A stretch of DNA of 22,887 nucleotides from positions 1 to 22,887 of the IMG/VR virus record IMGVR_UViG_3300031456_000020. One strand, 5' to 3'. The DNA comes from a virus. Below are positions 14,964 to 22,484 of this stretch, in pieces. The position numbers and the translations under genes are program-made. Numbering within the stretch: position 1 is the first letter of the stretch; every line of letters starts with the position of its first letter. The notes below the pieces were generated by a model. That model was not told where the DNA came from. It did not search any database and was given only the letters and a program-made list of their open reading frames with translations.

Positions 14964-15422
14964 TCAGACGTCGGAGCCCGGCTCACCGTCGGCACCCGCC
15001 GACGACGGGCCCGTTCCGTCTCCGCGCGGCTCGCGACCGTGCGGGCCACCGCCGAGCCGCTCGTCTCCGGCGTCGTCGTCGACGTCGAATTCCTTGCGGA
15101 ACGCGTCGCCGTACTGCTCGGCGTGCTCGGCGAAGTGCCCCACCTCCGGGCCGGGGAACTGCTGTGGCTTCGCCTTGAATCCACGAGCCCCGGGCCGCTG
15201 GTCTCCGAGCCGGTTGTCCAGAGCCGGATTCTGACCGGCCGCCGCGTACTCTGCCTGTGCAGCGTCGGTGTTGATCCCCGTCTTCGCACCGGACGAACGG
15301 TCGGAGTCGCTCTGCGCGGCGGACGGCTTGCGACTCGACGCCGGAGCCGCCTCCGACTTCGGGCCATCGCTTGCAGTGCTCGGCCCGCTCGACGCGGCCG
15401 GCTTATCTCCTGCTGTTGCCAC
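14964..15422 (-). CDS. Hypothetical head-region protein, acidic and low-complexity
   Basis: A 152-residue protein starting at GTG 15422 with GAGGTAG upstream, which overlaps the HNH stop codon. Residues 1-60 are Ala/Ser/Asp/Lys-rich and probably disordered. The most ordered-looking part is residues ~70-115 (GARGFKAKPQQFPGPEVGHF, AEHAEQYGDAFRKEFDVDDD). The C-terminus is Gly/Asp/Pro-rich. I do not recognise a family. Proteins of this kind often follow the capsid gene in actinophages, so a virion-associated or assembly role is possible but not shown. Codon bias fits a real gene, and upstream and downstream spacing is tight. Confidence 0.72.
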   Translation of the reverse strand: MATAGDKPAASSGPSTASDGPKSEAAPASSRKPSAAQSDSDRSSGAKTGINTDAAQAEYAAAGQNPALDNRLGDQRPGARGFKAKPQQFPGPEVGHFAEHAEQYGDAFRKEFDVDDDAGDERLGGGPHGREPRGDGTGPSSAGADGEPGSDV

Positions 15423-15426
15423 TGCT

Positions 15427-16143
15427 CTACCTCACTTCGAGTTGATCGGCCGGAAGGTTCGCGTACCGTTCGATGATCTCCAACGCGTACGCGAGTTTGT
15501 CCGCGGCGCGCTGACCGGCCGGCTGTGCCGACGACCAGAGTTCGAGATTAGAGATCGAGTTGTCAGAGCGGTCGCCGTTCCGATGATGGACCGTCTCATC
15601 CGGGAGTAGCTCACGCCCGATGTGGCGTTCCATCTCGACGCGGTGTTGGAGGATGACCGTCCCGCCACGACTCGGCCAGATGATGTATCCGTCCGCGTTC
15701 GGGCGCCACGTCGCTTCGCCGTTGCGAGCCTTTCGACGGGCCGCCTCTCCGGGCTCGCCGTGTCGCTTGATGCGTTCGAGATGCATCGCACAGTAGCCCT
15801 TGGCCTGATTCGGCAAGTCGCATCCGACGACGACGCAGGGCGGTTGCGGTGGCCGGACGTACCCGCGGGCACGAGCGTCCCGCTTGCCGTAGCGAGCCCT
15901 GCACTTCGGCGAGCAGAACCGGCGTACCGACCCATGCGGGCGAGCCCGAAACGTCTGGCCGCACGGGCACTCGTGATCCACATCCGCGTACTCGACACGG
16001 TGAAGGGGCAGACCCTTCCTGTCGATCGAGTGGGCCGGGCCGGGCTCGCCGAACTTGCGCACGCGGATGTAGTGCATGTTGCACCACCCCTTGGCGTACT
16101 CGACCCGACCGCACTCATCGACAACGCACGTCCTCTTCTCCAT
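15427..16143 (-). CDS. HNH endonuclease with three Cys-rich zinc-binding modules
   Basis: A 238-residue free-standing endonuclease starting at ATG 16143. An HNH_3-like domain occupies about residues 150-205: GYIIWPSRGGTVILQHRVEM, then ETVHHRNGDRSDNSISNLELW with His186, His187, Asn189, Asn195 and Asn199. In front lie three metal-binding-like modules: C6-C11-C21-H24, C59-C61-C77-C81, and C103-C108-C118-H121. The first and third are clear duplicates (CVVDECGRVEYAKGWCNMHY against CVVVGCDLPNQAKGYCAMHL, both ending KFGEPG or RHGEPG). The gene sits alone between capsid and small head genes, a common place for homing-type HNH genes. It may be a selfish insertion; HNH proteins can also act in packaging, but those normally lie beside terminase. 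Confidence 0.92.
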   Translation of the reverse strand: MEKRTCVVDECGRVEYAKGWCNMHYIRVRKFGEPGPAHSIDRKGLPLHRVEYADVDHECPCGQTFRARPHGSVRRFCSPKCRARYGKRDARARGYVRPPQPPCVVVGCDLPNQAKGYCAMHLERIKRHGEPGEAARRKARNGEATWRPNADGYIIWPSRGGTVILQHRVEMERHIGRELLPDETVHHRNGDRSDNSISNLELWSSAQPAGQRAADKLAYALEIIERYANLPADQLEVR

Positions 16144-16174
16144 GCCCCAAGTGTACGTTAATTACGGCGTAGAC

Positions 16175-17854
16175 TCAGGTCACGTCGAGAAGGCGGAAAG
16201 CTGCATCATTCACGGAGTCACTTCCGTGACGGACGTACGCCATCCACCCACGCTGCCCACTCGGCCGGTTGTTCGCCGTGTGGAAGAGATGCGGAATGAA
16301 CTCAACCGTCATTCCGATACGGTCCGCGATAACGAAGTTCGAGAAGTCACCGTGGATAAGGACGTTGTTCGTCTGCGTCGCGTTGATGACGCCGTCCATG
16401 TCCTCCGCTTCGAGCGCCGGCCGGCCGAGCAGCGACGGCTGACGGCCCTCCGACAGCGTGCCCCACAGTTCGTTACCCACCTGGAACTGCCGCACGATGT
16501 TGTACACCAGGTTGTTTCCGAGCCACGCCGTACCCGGCTGATTGCGGTACCGCGCTGGCAGCGAACCCTGCAACTTGAAGATGTCCGCGAGCGCCATCAC
16601 GTCCGTTGTGGTGCTCGGCACCACGGACGCCGTACCCGTCAGGGCGGTCACGATGCCCGTTGGCATGGCCACACCCGAACCGACAGCGAACGCGTTCGCT
16701 TCGAGCACGTCCCGGCCGAACGCGAGCAGCGAGCCCACCTCCGCCGCAACGTTCGATGCATCCTGCATGGCTTCGATCGAGATCGGGACGAACCCGTTCG
16801 CCTTGTAGATCGGGATCGCCGGGCCGGCGAATGTCGGCGTGTCGTCCGAGACCTCCGACGCCTCCGCGTCGTACGACCACGAGACCGCACCGGCGCTGAC
16901 ACCGTTCCACACGTCACCGGTGGCGACCACCTGCCGGGCCACCTGCCGGATCTGGTTCACCGAACCGTTCGCCGTGATGATGACGGTCGGGTCCAACTGG
17001 AGAGGGACCAAGTAACCACCGGCGGCGTCGGTCAGCGACATCGCTCGCGTGGTGCGGGCGGTGTGCCGGACGTGCGCGACCGCGCGCCGCTCGTCGTCGG
17101 TCAACTCCGCCTGCGAGCCGTCCATCCGGGCCATCTTCGACCACGCACGGAAGTACGCCGGGGCGGACAGCGCCAGCATGCACTGCGAGAGGTTCGCGTC
17201 CTGGTCGTCCCACCGCTCGACGATCCCGGTCGCTGCCTGCCGGATGGCGTCGGTGACGCCGACCATCTGCTCACATGCCGAGAGCGCGCGGGAGCGGAAT
17301 TCCTGCGCGACGTGCTCCGGCTCGCGGCCCATGGTCCGCATGTCGTCGGTGGCCCACGGGTTGCGGAACCGGTGCTCCTGAATGGAGTCCGGTTCGAGGA
17401 TGCCGTCACGGTCGAAGCCGTTCGAGTTGTCGTGGCGTTCGCCACCGGCACCGCGCTCCGTACGCAGGTAGCCGGCCGCGTTCAGCGTCGACGACACGTT
17501 CGAGACGCGTGCCAGGGTCGCCTGTCGCTCCAACCGGAGCCGGTGCGCATCCACGGTCTCGAACTCGGTAGCCAACTCGCGGAAGTATCGATCGTCCTCT
17601 TCGGACGGATTGTCGAGTTCCGCGATCTGGCCCATCTGCGCGCGGATGTCCTGCAACCGGTTGATGCAACCGGAGTGTGTGAGTGTTGGTGCGCCACCCT
17701 GGCCGGAGTCGGTGCCGGTCCCGCGCTGCGGGGTGCCGGTTCCCTCTCCGTCGCCGCCTGCGATCGGGTAGATCGGTGCACCATCGGCACGGAAGCCGAG
17801 CACCGTGCCGCGCGCGTTCGTCAGACCGGTCGCCCGGCCGTTGTCGGTCGCCAC
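16175..17854 (-). CDS. Major capsid protein, HK97 fold with N-terminal scaffold-like region
   Basis: I chose GTG 17854 (559 residues) because GAAGGGAG lies just upstream and directly follows the protease stop; the frame is open further up but overlaps the protease gene. Residues 63-118 (from CINRLQDIRAQMGQI through RLERQATLARV) are charged and helical, as in a delta or scaffold domain. The HK97-like body starts near residue 271 with AMSLTDAAGGYLVPLQLDP, followed by NGFVPISIEAMQDA and GSGVAMPTGIV. It ends with GWMAYVRHGSDSVNDAAFRLLDVT. The family forms the icosahedral shell. The large region before residue 271 would be removed by the neighbouring protease; the cleavage site cannot be fixed from sequence alone. 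Confidence 0.93.
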   Translation of the reverse strand: MATDNGRATGLTNARGTVLGFRADGAPIYPIAGGDGEGTGTPQRGTGTDSGQGGAPTLTHSGCINRLQDIRAQMGQIAELDNPSEEDDRYFRELATEFETVDAHRLRLERQATLARVSNVSSTLNAAGYLRTERGAGGERHDNSNGFDRDGILEPDSIQEHRFRNPWATDDMRTMGREPEHVAQEFRSRALSACEQMVGVTDAIRQAATGIVERWDDQDANLSQCMLALSAPAYFRAWSKMARMDGSQAELTDDERRAVAHVRHTARTTRAMSLTDAAGGYLVPLQLDPTVIITANGSVNQIRQVARQVVATGDVWNGVSAGAVSWSYDAEASEVSDDTPTFAGPAIPIYKANGFVPISIEAMQDASNVAAEVGSLLAFGRDVLEANAFAVGSGVAMPTGIVTALTGTASVVPSTTTDVMALADIFKLQGSLPARYRNQPGTAWLGNNLVYNIVRQFQVGNELWGTLSEGRQPSLLGRPALEAEDMDGVINATQTNNVLIHGDFSNFVIADRIGMTVEFIPHLFHTANNRPSGQRGWMAYVRHGSDSVNDAAFRLLDVT

Positions 17855-17879
17855 GTTGGGCGCTCCCTTCGGATGATGA

Positions 17880-19085
17880 TCATTCGTCCGAAGGCGGAAG
17901 GGTGAGCGCTCGATCGAGATAGGTCCGGTAGTCGGACCGCAGCGTATTGCGCCGGTCCGTCGGGTTGAGCGGACGCGTCTCGTCGGGGGTGTCACCACTC
18001 CGCGAGTGCGTCCCGGCGGTTGCATCGGTGGTCCCCGGCTCGCGCTGCGAGTGGTTCCCGGCCGTTGTCCCCGTGGTCTGCGGCTCACCTTCGGTGCTAC
18101 GGGACCGGCCCGTGTGCACGGCACCATTATGCACAGAGTCACCGTCTGGCGGAACCACCGGGGCCGTGTCGCCGCCCGCGTCTGCGACCCGAATTCCGAG
18201 CGCGGCGACGACTTCGAGTCGACGCGCTTTGCCCGCTTCGCAGTCCATGAGCGCGACGAGATCGGCGAGCGCGCCGCGATCCTCACGCAATGCGCCGAGA
18301 TCGATGACGAGCCGTCCACCGTCCGCGGAGCGTGCACCGACTTCGGTCTCTTGATACGCCGGCCACACGACGGGTCCGACTTCCGGTACCCGAACTTCGA
18401 TCAGTTCGCGCGTGATGGGTCCGCGGTCGCCCGCTCCGTAGTACAGCAACTCGAACAGTTCGTGATCATCCTTGATCACCTTGCCGTCGTTGTCTCGCCA
18501 CTCTTCCTTGACGACGGAGAACCGGAACGACATACCGTCTACGGCACCTTCGGCAATCGCCATACGGAACGGCTCAATCAGCCAATTGTCATACATGCGG
18601 CCGAGCACGTGTAGGCCGTGGTCGTCTTCCTCCACTGTCTCCCACCGGCCGAGCGGGAGCCCGCCGAGCAGCGGGTGATAGCCGTGATCAAACTGCATCT
18701 TCGGGGTGTTCTCGCGGATCGACTTACGGAACGCACCCTTACGGATCTTCTCGTTGAAGTGACCCTCCCACGAGTTGATCTCCGTATCGACGCCGAACAC
18801 CGCGCCGTACCCCTCGATCGTGCGGCCGTCCGACTCCGTCTCGTCCGTTCCATTGGTCTCGGGTGCCAGCGACATACGGAACGGCACCGTGCGGCACAGA
18901 CCCTCGCGCTGCACGTTCCCGGCCGCGACGTCGTTGACGTTCGACGACGATGCACCGGCGAAGCGCTCGGCCACGTTGAATCCGGCAGCGCGCATCCGCT
19001 CCGCCATTGAGGCGAGCGCGGTAGTGCGCTCCGCCCGTCGCGTGACATCCTTCATGATCGCTCGCCGTGCGGTAGTCGCCGTCAT
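17880..19085 (-). CDS. HK97-type prohead protease
   Basis: A 401-residue protein whose ATG (19085) overlaps the portal stop by four bases. Residues ~65-250 match the HK97 prohead protease family (peptidase S78/U35). TIEGYGAVFGVDTEINSWEG is followed by MQFDHGYHPLLGGLPLGRW with the candidate catalytic His134. AVDGMSFRFSVVKEEW carries the candidate nucleophile Ser186, and IEVRVPEVGPVVWPAY supplies a candidate third residue, Glu230. The enzyme removes the scaffold-like delta region of the capsid protein and then itself. The last ~120 residues are Ser/Thr/Gly-rich and low in complexity, unlike the compact family core. Position between portal and capsid is standard. No separate scaffold gene is visible, which fits a delta region in the capsid protein. 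Confidence 0.92.
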   Translation of the reverse strand: MTATTARRAIMKDVTRRAERTTALASMAERMRAAGFNVAERFAGASSSNVNDVAAGNVQREGLCRTVPFRMSLAPETNGTDETESDGRTIEGYGAVFGVDTEINSWEGHFNEKIRKGAFRKSIRENTPKMQFDHGYHPLLGGLPLGRWETVEEDDHGLHVLGRMYDNWLIEPFRMAIAEGAVDGMSFRFSVVKEEWRDNDGKVIKDDHELFELLYYGAGDRGPITRELIEVRVPEVGPVVWPAYQETEVGARSADGGRLVIDLGALREDRGALADLVALMDCEAGKARRLEVVAALGIRVADAGGDTAPVVPPDGDSVHNGAVHTGRSRSTEGEPQTTGTTAGNHSQREPGTTDATAGTHSRSGDTPDETRPLNPTDRRNTLRSDYRTYLDRALTLPPSDE

Positions 19086-22000
19086 GAGTGAACCCCGTTC
19101 GTCATCGGTATCGAGACCTCCGCAGCGACTGCGTAATCAACCCAATCGCGAGCGGTGTCGCTTCCCGTCCGCGCGACGGGGGCCGGCCGTGGCCCCGGTC
19201 GATCGTGCCCGCGAGCCTCACGCGCTCGTGCTGCGAAGTCCCGGGCGATGTACTCCAAGATCGCCGCGTCGTGCTGGTCGTACGACGGGCCGGCAACCGC
19301 CCGCGCGGCCATGGCGGGATCGTACGGAACGATCGCCGCCCGAGCCGTGTACACGGGCTCGGCCGAATTCGTGCCGTCCCCCGAGCCGGTCCCCGAGTCG
19401 TCCCCGGAGTCGTCCCCGGGCGCTGCGTCGTCCGCAGGCGCATCGTTGGCGGCCGGGGGCCCCGGCGGTGCCGGGGGAGGGGCGAGCAGCGGGGAGTCTG
19501 CCGGCAGCGCCGGGAGGTCAGCACCGGCACGGTTCAGCAGATCGCGCGCTTCCTCCACGGTGATGACCTTACCGATACCGAGATAGACCTTTTGGATCAT
19601 CTCCATGAGTAGCCGGATCTCGGCCGGCGTCTGCCCGTTCAGCCCGGACGCCGGGTCGGCAGCATTCGTTGCGTCCGCCTCTTTCTTCGCGTCCGCCACC
19701 GTGGCCGGTCCAGTCGTTCCGCCGCTGTCACTGGCCGGAGCCGCATCGCTCGATGCTGCGCCGGATTCGATCGCACCGTTCGCGCCGGGTGTCTGCAACT
19801 GCACGGACACCATGCCCGTGTGGATCAGTAGCGCCGGATCGCCCGCCTTGACAGCGAGGATCGCCGACTCGGGGGTGAACCCGGCCGTGATGTACGTATT
19901 GATCGTCGCCGCGTTGGTCTGCTCGATCCGCGCGGCCACCTCTCGATCCTCGCGGAGGAACGAGACGTCACGCGTGTCGTACCACAGTCGCGCGTCGCCG
20001 CCGGGCGGCCGGATGATCGTCTGTAGTGATGCCGCCGCGTTCGCCCACAGGGTCGCCATGGTGAGATCGGCGAACCGGCGCATCGCCTGTCCGTAGTTGC
20101 TGTACGTCGCCGACGACAGACCTTCGGACAGTCCGACGATGACGGCCGGCACACCCGCAGCCGCCGCAACGCGTGTCTCTCCGCGTCCCTGAACGCTGGC
20201 CATCTGCAACTGCTCGAAGTTCGAGCCGACCACTTTGACGTCAGCGCCACCGCCGAGATAGAGCGTCTTGTAGGCGTTCTCTGCGCCTACGTGCTCTTCG
20301 TCCATGATCGCCTTGAAACGTTCGAAATCCTCCGGGCTGATCGACTTGTCCAGCGCTACAGCGATGTTCGGCGTGTTGTGTGTCAACACGTAGTCGCTCG
20401 TGACGTACAGCGAGTCCGGCACATCGACGCGGATGCACTGCGCTTCCTCGCGCCGCACATACTCCACGCCGACGATGGAGCGCGACCGCTCGCCCCGATT
20501 GCCCGGCGGCGTGTACACGTTCGCCTTGCGCGACAGCGCGAACGGCACAATCGCCTCTGGCAGACGCTGCACGTGTACACGCCATTGACCGCGAGACGTC
20601 TCCGCGATCGTTGCCGTCCCGCCGAGCGAACGAGCCAACTCGCGCACGTTCTCCGCGAGCGCGCGCGACGTACTGATGAAGCGCACGAGATTCGGTTGAC
20701 GCCGATCCACCGATCCGTCGGTGTCGAGCAGTCCACGCAATAGCGCGAGCCGATCGGCGATCGACGCACGGAGGTACGCGGCCGGGACCCGCTTGTCCGG
20801 TCCGAGCGTGCCCCACACGTCGAGCCCTTCGAGCGCAGCGCGTAGCGGGTTCCCTGCCTTGCCGCCCGATCCTAGGTAGAACTCCGACCAGCCGCCCCGG
20901 TCACGCCGTGAGACCGTCACGCCGGCCGGCACGTGGGCCGCCAGTAGCGCGGCTGTGTCGTCGGCGTCGTCGGCCGCAGCGGCGAGCGTGGCCCCGCCGG
21001 GACCGGTCATGCACCCGTCGCCGAGTAGTGCCCCGAGTAGCCACGGGTCGACGGGCAACGGCTCGTCGCCTGCGAACTCGATCGGGTCGGCGAACGGTAC
21101 GGCCCACTTCGCGGCACCGCTCGCGTAGTGCGTCTGCTCCGCGATCTCCGCCGTCGTCATCAGCCGACCCACGCCGCGTTTGCGATCATAGAGCGACTGG
21201 ACTGCCCACACGTGATCTTCGGTGCACTCCACTTCCGAGCCGTCCGCGAACGACACGCGGTAGATGGACTGTTCGCCCTGCGGGAACACTCCGGTGACGC
21301 GGTGCGGCTTACCGTCGGAGCCGACCACTTCGGACCCGATGAGCATCGCGCCCATGGTCGACCATCCGCGCGGCGTGAGCACCGGTGCGGACAACGGCTG
21401 CGGTGCCGCGTTCTCGAAGAACCGTTGCTTATGCCGCTCCATCGTCTTATCGTTCGCGATCTCACGGATCGCAGCCGTCATCCACGACATGCCGCGATAC
21501 GATGCATGCGGGTCCGGTGTCGGCGCGAAGTGCGCAACCTCGCTCGTGCCGAACAATGCCACTTGCTCCGGCGGACACACCTCGATCCCACCGTGATGGT
21601 AGGTATAGCCCGCCTTCCGATAGCCGACGATACCGCCGTTCATCTCGATCGGCTCTAGCAGGATCTGCACCCACGTCGGATGTAGGCGATGCATCCACGG
21701 ACCGTTACGAATGTGATACGAGTTCCCCGCAAGATCGACGTCGAGCAGCATCCGCGACAGCAGATCCTGCGTCGACCCGGAAGGCCACGGCGTTTCGAGG
21801 GGGCCGAGCGAGGGAGTCCCGAACAGATCGGCCGGCCGGCCACCGCGGATCCGCTGATAGGTAAACCGAACGAGCGAGAACGCCGCCATGCGCACCGCCA
21901 TGATGGCGAACACGAGACCGCTCCCGCGATAGGCTTGTTCGCCGAGCGCAGCCATCGACTGCCCGACCCGTTCGGCCGGCTCTTTCTTCCACGTCTGCTC

Positions 22001-22177
22001 GAACGGGCCGCCCGACACTCCCCACTCGGAGAGATAGTCGGACATCATCGCCGCGTACTGATCGAGCGTGAATGCCTGGTCGCGGGCGCCCGCCTGCGGT
22101 ACGCCGAGCGGGTGGCCGGAGCGGACGGCAGCATCCGCGCGCCGAGCCCGGACCAAAGTCCGGCCGAGAGTCGGCAC
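19082..22177 (-). CDS. Portal protein interrupted by an intein (1031-residue precursor)
   Basis: The portal forms the dodecameric ring through which DNA enters the head and to which the connector attaches. The start is GTG 22177, preceded by GGGGAGGGG. Portal-like sequence is in residues 1-258 (e.g. DLAGNSYHIRNGPWMHRL) and from 602 on (TPNIAVALDKSISPEDFERF, then GLSSATYSNYGQAMRRF). Joining residue 258 to 602 gives FFENAATPN, the FF-N-ATPN stretch typical of HK97-type portals, so residues 259-601 are an insertion described as a separate intein feature. The spliced product would be 688 residues. That is longer than most portals because residues ~800-1031 form a Pro/Ala/Asp/Gly-rich extension. 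The stop overlaps the protease start as ATGA. Confidence 0.93.
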   Translation of the reverse strand: MPTLGRTLVRARRADAAVRSGHPLGVPQAGARDQAFTLDQYAAMMSDYLSEWGVSGGPFEQTWKKEPAERVGQSMAALGEQAYRGSGLVFAIMAVRMAAFSLVRFTYQRIRGGRPADLFGTPSLGPLETPWPSGSTQDLLSRMLLDVDLAGNSYHIRNGPWMHRLHPTWVQILLEPIEMNGGIVGYRKAGYTYHHGGIEVCPPEQVALFGTSEVAHFAPTPDPHASYRGMSWMTAAIREIANDKTMERHKQRFFENAAPQPLSAPVLTPRGWSTMGAMLIGSEVVGSDGKPHRVTGVFPQGEQSIYRVSFADGSEVECTEDHVWAVQSLYDRKRGVGRLMTTAEIAEQTHYASGAAKWAVPFADPIEFAGDEPLPVDPWLLGALLGDGCMTGPGGATLAAAADDADDTAALLAAHVPAGVTVSRRDRGGWSEFYLGSGGKAGNPLRAALEGLDVWGTLGPDKRVPAAYLRASIADRLALLRGLLDTDGSVDRRQPNLVRFISTSRALAENVRELARSLGGTATIAETSRGQWRVHVQRLPEAIVPFALSRKANVYTPPGNRGERSRSIVGVEYVRREEAQCIRVDVPDSLYVTSDYVLTHNTPNIAVALDKSISPEDFERFKAIMDEEHVGAENAYKTLYLGGGADVKVVGSNFEQLQMASVQGRGETRVAAAAGVPAVIVGLSEGLSSATYSNYGQAMRRFADLTMATLWANAAASLQTIIRPPGGDARLWYDTRDVSFLREDREVAARIEQTNAATINTYITAGFTPESAILAVKAGDPALLIHTGMVSVQLQTPGANGAIESGAASSDAAPASDSGGTTGPATVADAKKEADATNAADPASGLNGQTPAEIRLLMEMIQKVYLGIGKVITVEEARDLLNRAGADLPALPADSPLLAPPPAPPGPPAANDAPADDAAPGDDSGDDSGTGSGDGTNSAEPVYTARAAIVPYDPAMAARAVAGPSYDQHDAAILEYIARDFAARAREARGHDRPGPRPAPVARTGSDTARDWVDYAVAAEVSIPMTNGVHS
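19345..19356. repeat. 12-bp palindrome around CGTGTACACG
   Basis: CCGTGT/ACACGG in the portal C-terminal extension (EPVYTA). The outer arms (CCGAG- / -CTCGG) also match if one base is missing on the left, so it is an imperfect relative of the 20-bp site at 22200. Confidence 0.85.
20510..20519. repeat. CGTGTACACG palindrome in the intein
   Basis: Exact 10-bp site in the second half of the intein (encodes NVYTPPG), 62 bases from a second copy at 20572-20581. Confidence 0.8.
20572..20581. repeat. CGTGTACACG palindrome in the intein, second copy
   Basis: Exact 10-bp site in the intein, read in a different codon phase (WRVHV) from the neighbouring copy at 20510, which argues against a protein-level reason for the match. 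Confidence 0.8.
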
Positions 22178-22180
22178 GGG

Positions 22181-22477
22181 CTACCCCTCCCCGTCGGGTG
22201 AGCCCGTGTACACGGGCTCGGCTGGCACGTCAACGATGCCCAGCGCAAACCCCACGGTCAACACTCCCGCGGTGGCGAGTCCCCATCCGACGCCATACGG
22301 TGCGCCCCACGACGACCAGCACAGCACCGTCACGGCCGCGACGAGCATGCACCCGCCGAGCGCCACGAGCCCTTCGAGTCGGCGACGCAGCGCCGGCACG
22401 ACAGGCGCCAGGGTCTCTCCGTCCTCCACGGGCTCGACGAGACGCGGACCCCGTCCCCACTGATTCGGTGCTGTCAT
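22181..22477 (-). CDS. Small two-helix membrane protein, function unknown
   Basis: A 98-residue protein starting at ATG 22477, 7 bases after the terminase stop, with a purine-rich stretch (GGGATAGGGG) upstream. Two hydrophobic segments are clear, about residues 35-57 (LEGLVALGGCMLVAAV...) and 62-83 (GVGWGLATAGVLTVGFALG), giving a hairpin-like membrane protein with both hydrophilic tails on the same side. The last residues, AEPVYTGSPDGEG, are encoded by the 20-bp palindrome at 22200-22219. Its stop lies just below the portal Shine-Dalgarno sequence, so the two genes are probably translationally coupled. Small membrane proteins between terminase and portal occur in actinophages without assigned function. 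A longer in-frame reading upstream overlaps the terminase and was not used. Confidence 0.7.
   Translation of the reverse strand: MTAPNQWGRGPRLVEPVEDGETLAPVVPALRRRLEGLVALGGCMLVAAVTVLCWSSWGAPYGVGWGLATAGVLTVGFALGIVDVPAEPVYTGSPDGEG
22200..22219. repeat. 20-bp perfect palindrome around CGTGTACACG
   Basis: Perfect inverted repeat with arms GAGCCCGTGT / ACACGGGCTC. It lies in the last codons of the small membrane protein (PVYTGS) and ends 6 bases before the portal Shine-Dalgarno sequence at 22186-22194. In RNA it could fold into an 8-bp stem with a 4-base loop. No U-run follows, so it is not a standard terminator. Confidence 0.9.
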
Positions 22478-22484
22478 CGCGCCC

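Larger units (their letters stand above)
20375..21403 (-). mobile_element. Class 3-type intein with LAGLIDADG endonuclease, inside the portal gene
   Basis: Portal residues 259-601 (343 aa) form an intein. Block A is PVLTPRGW, with Pro259 rather than Cys or Ser as the likely first residue. Block B is CTEDHVWAV: Thr319, His322 and Trp324 (B:12). Block F is CIRVDVPDSLYV with Cys581 at F:4. Block G is LTHN followed by Thr602, with Thr599 at G:5 and Asn601 last. Trp B:12, Cys F:4 and Thr G:5 are the three residues that define class 3 inteins, which lack a nucleophile at position 1 and use the block F Cys instead. The two LAGLIDADG blocks are LLGALLGDGC (Asp387) and LLRGLLDTDGSV (Asp487), so a homing endonuclease domain seems intact. 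Insertion is at a conserved portal motif. The exact N-terminal boundary (Pro259) is inferred by alignment by eye. Confidence 0.9.

Noticed and set aside
16144-16174. AT-richer gap between capsid and HNH genes as a promoter
   Set aside because: A TAATTA-like box is present but no convincing -35 partner or spacing; too weak to annotate.
16076-17905. 609-codon open frame on the plus strand opposite the capsid gene
   Set aside because: Arg/Val/Asp/His-rich composition, no domain, and fully antisense to a clear major capsid protein.
17855-18337. Upstream in-frame extension of the capsid protein
   Set aside because: It overlaps the protease gene, is Arg/Ser/Thr-rich, and lacks the ribosome binding site seen at GTG 17854.
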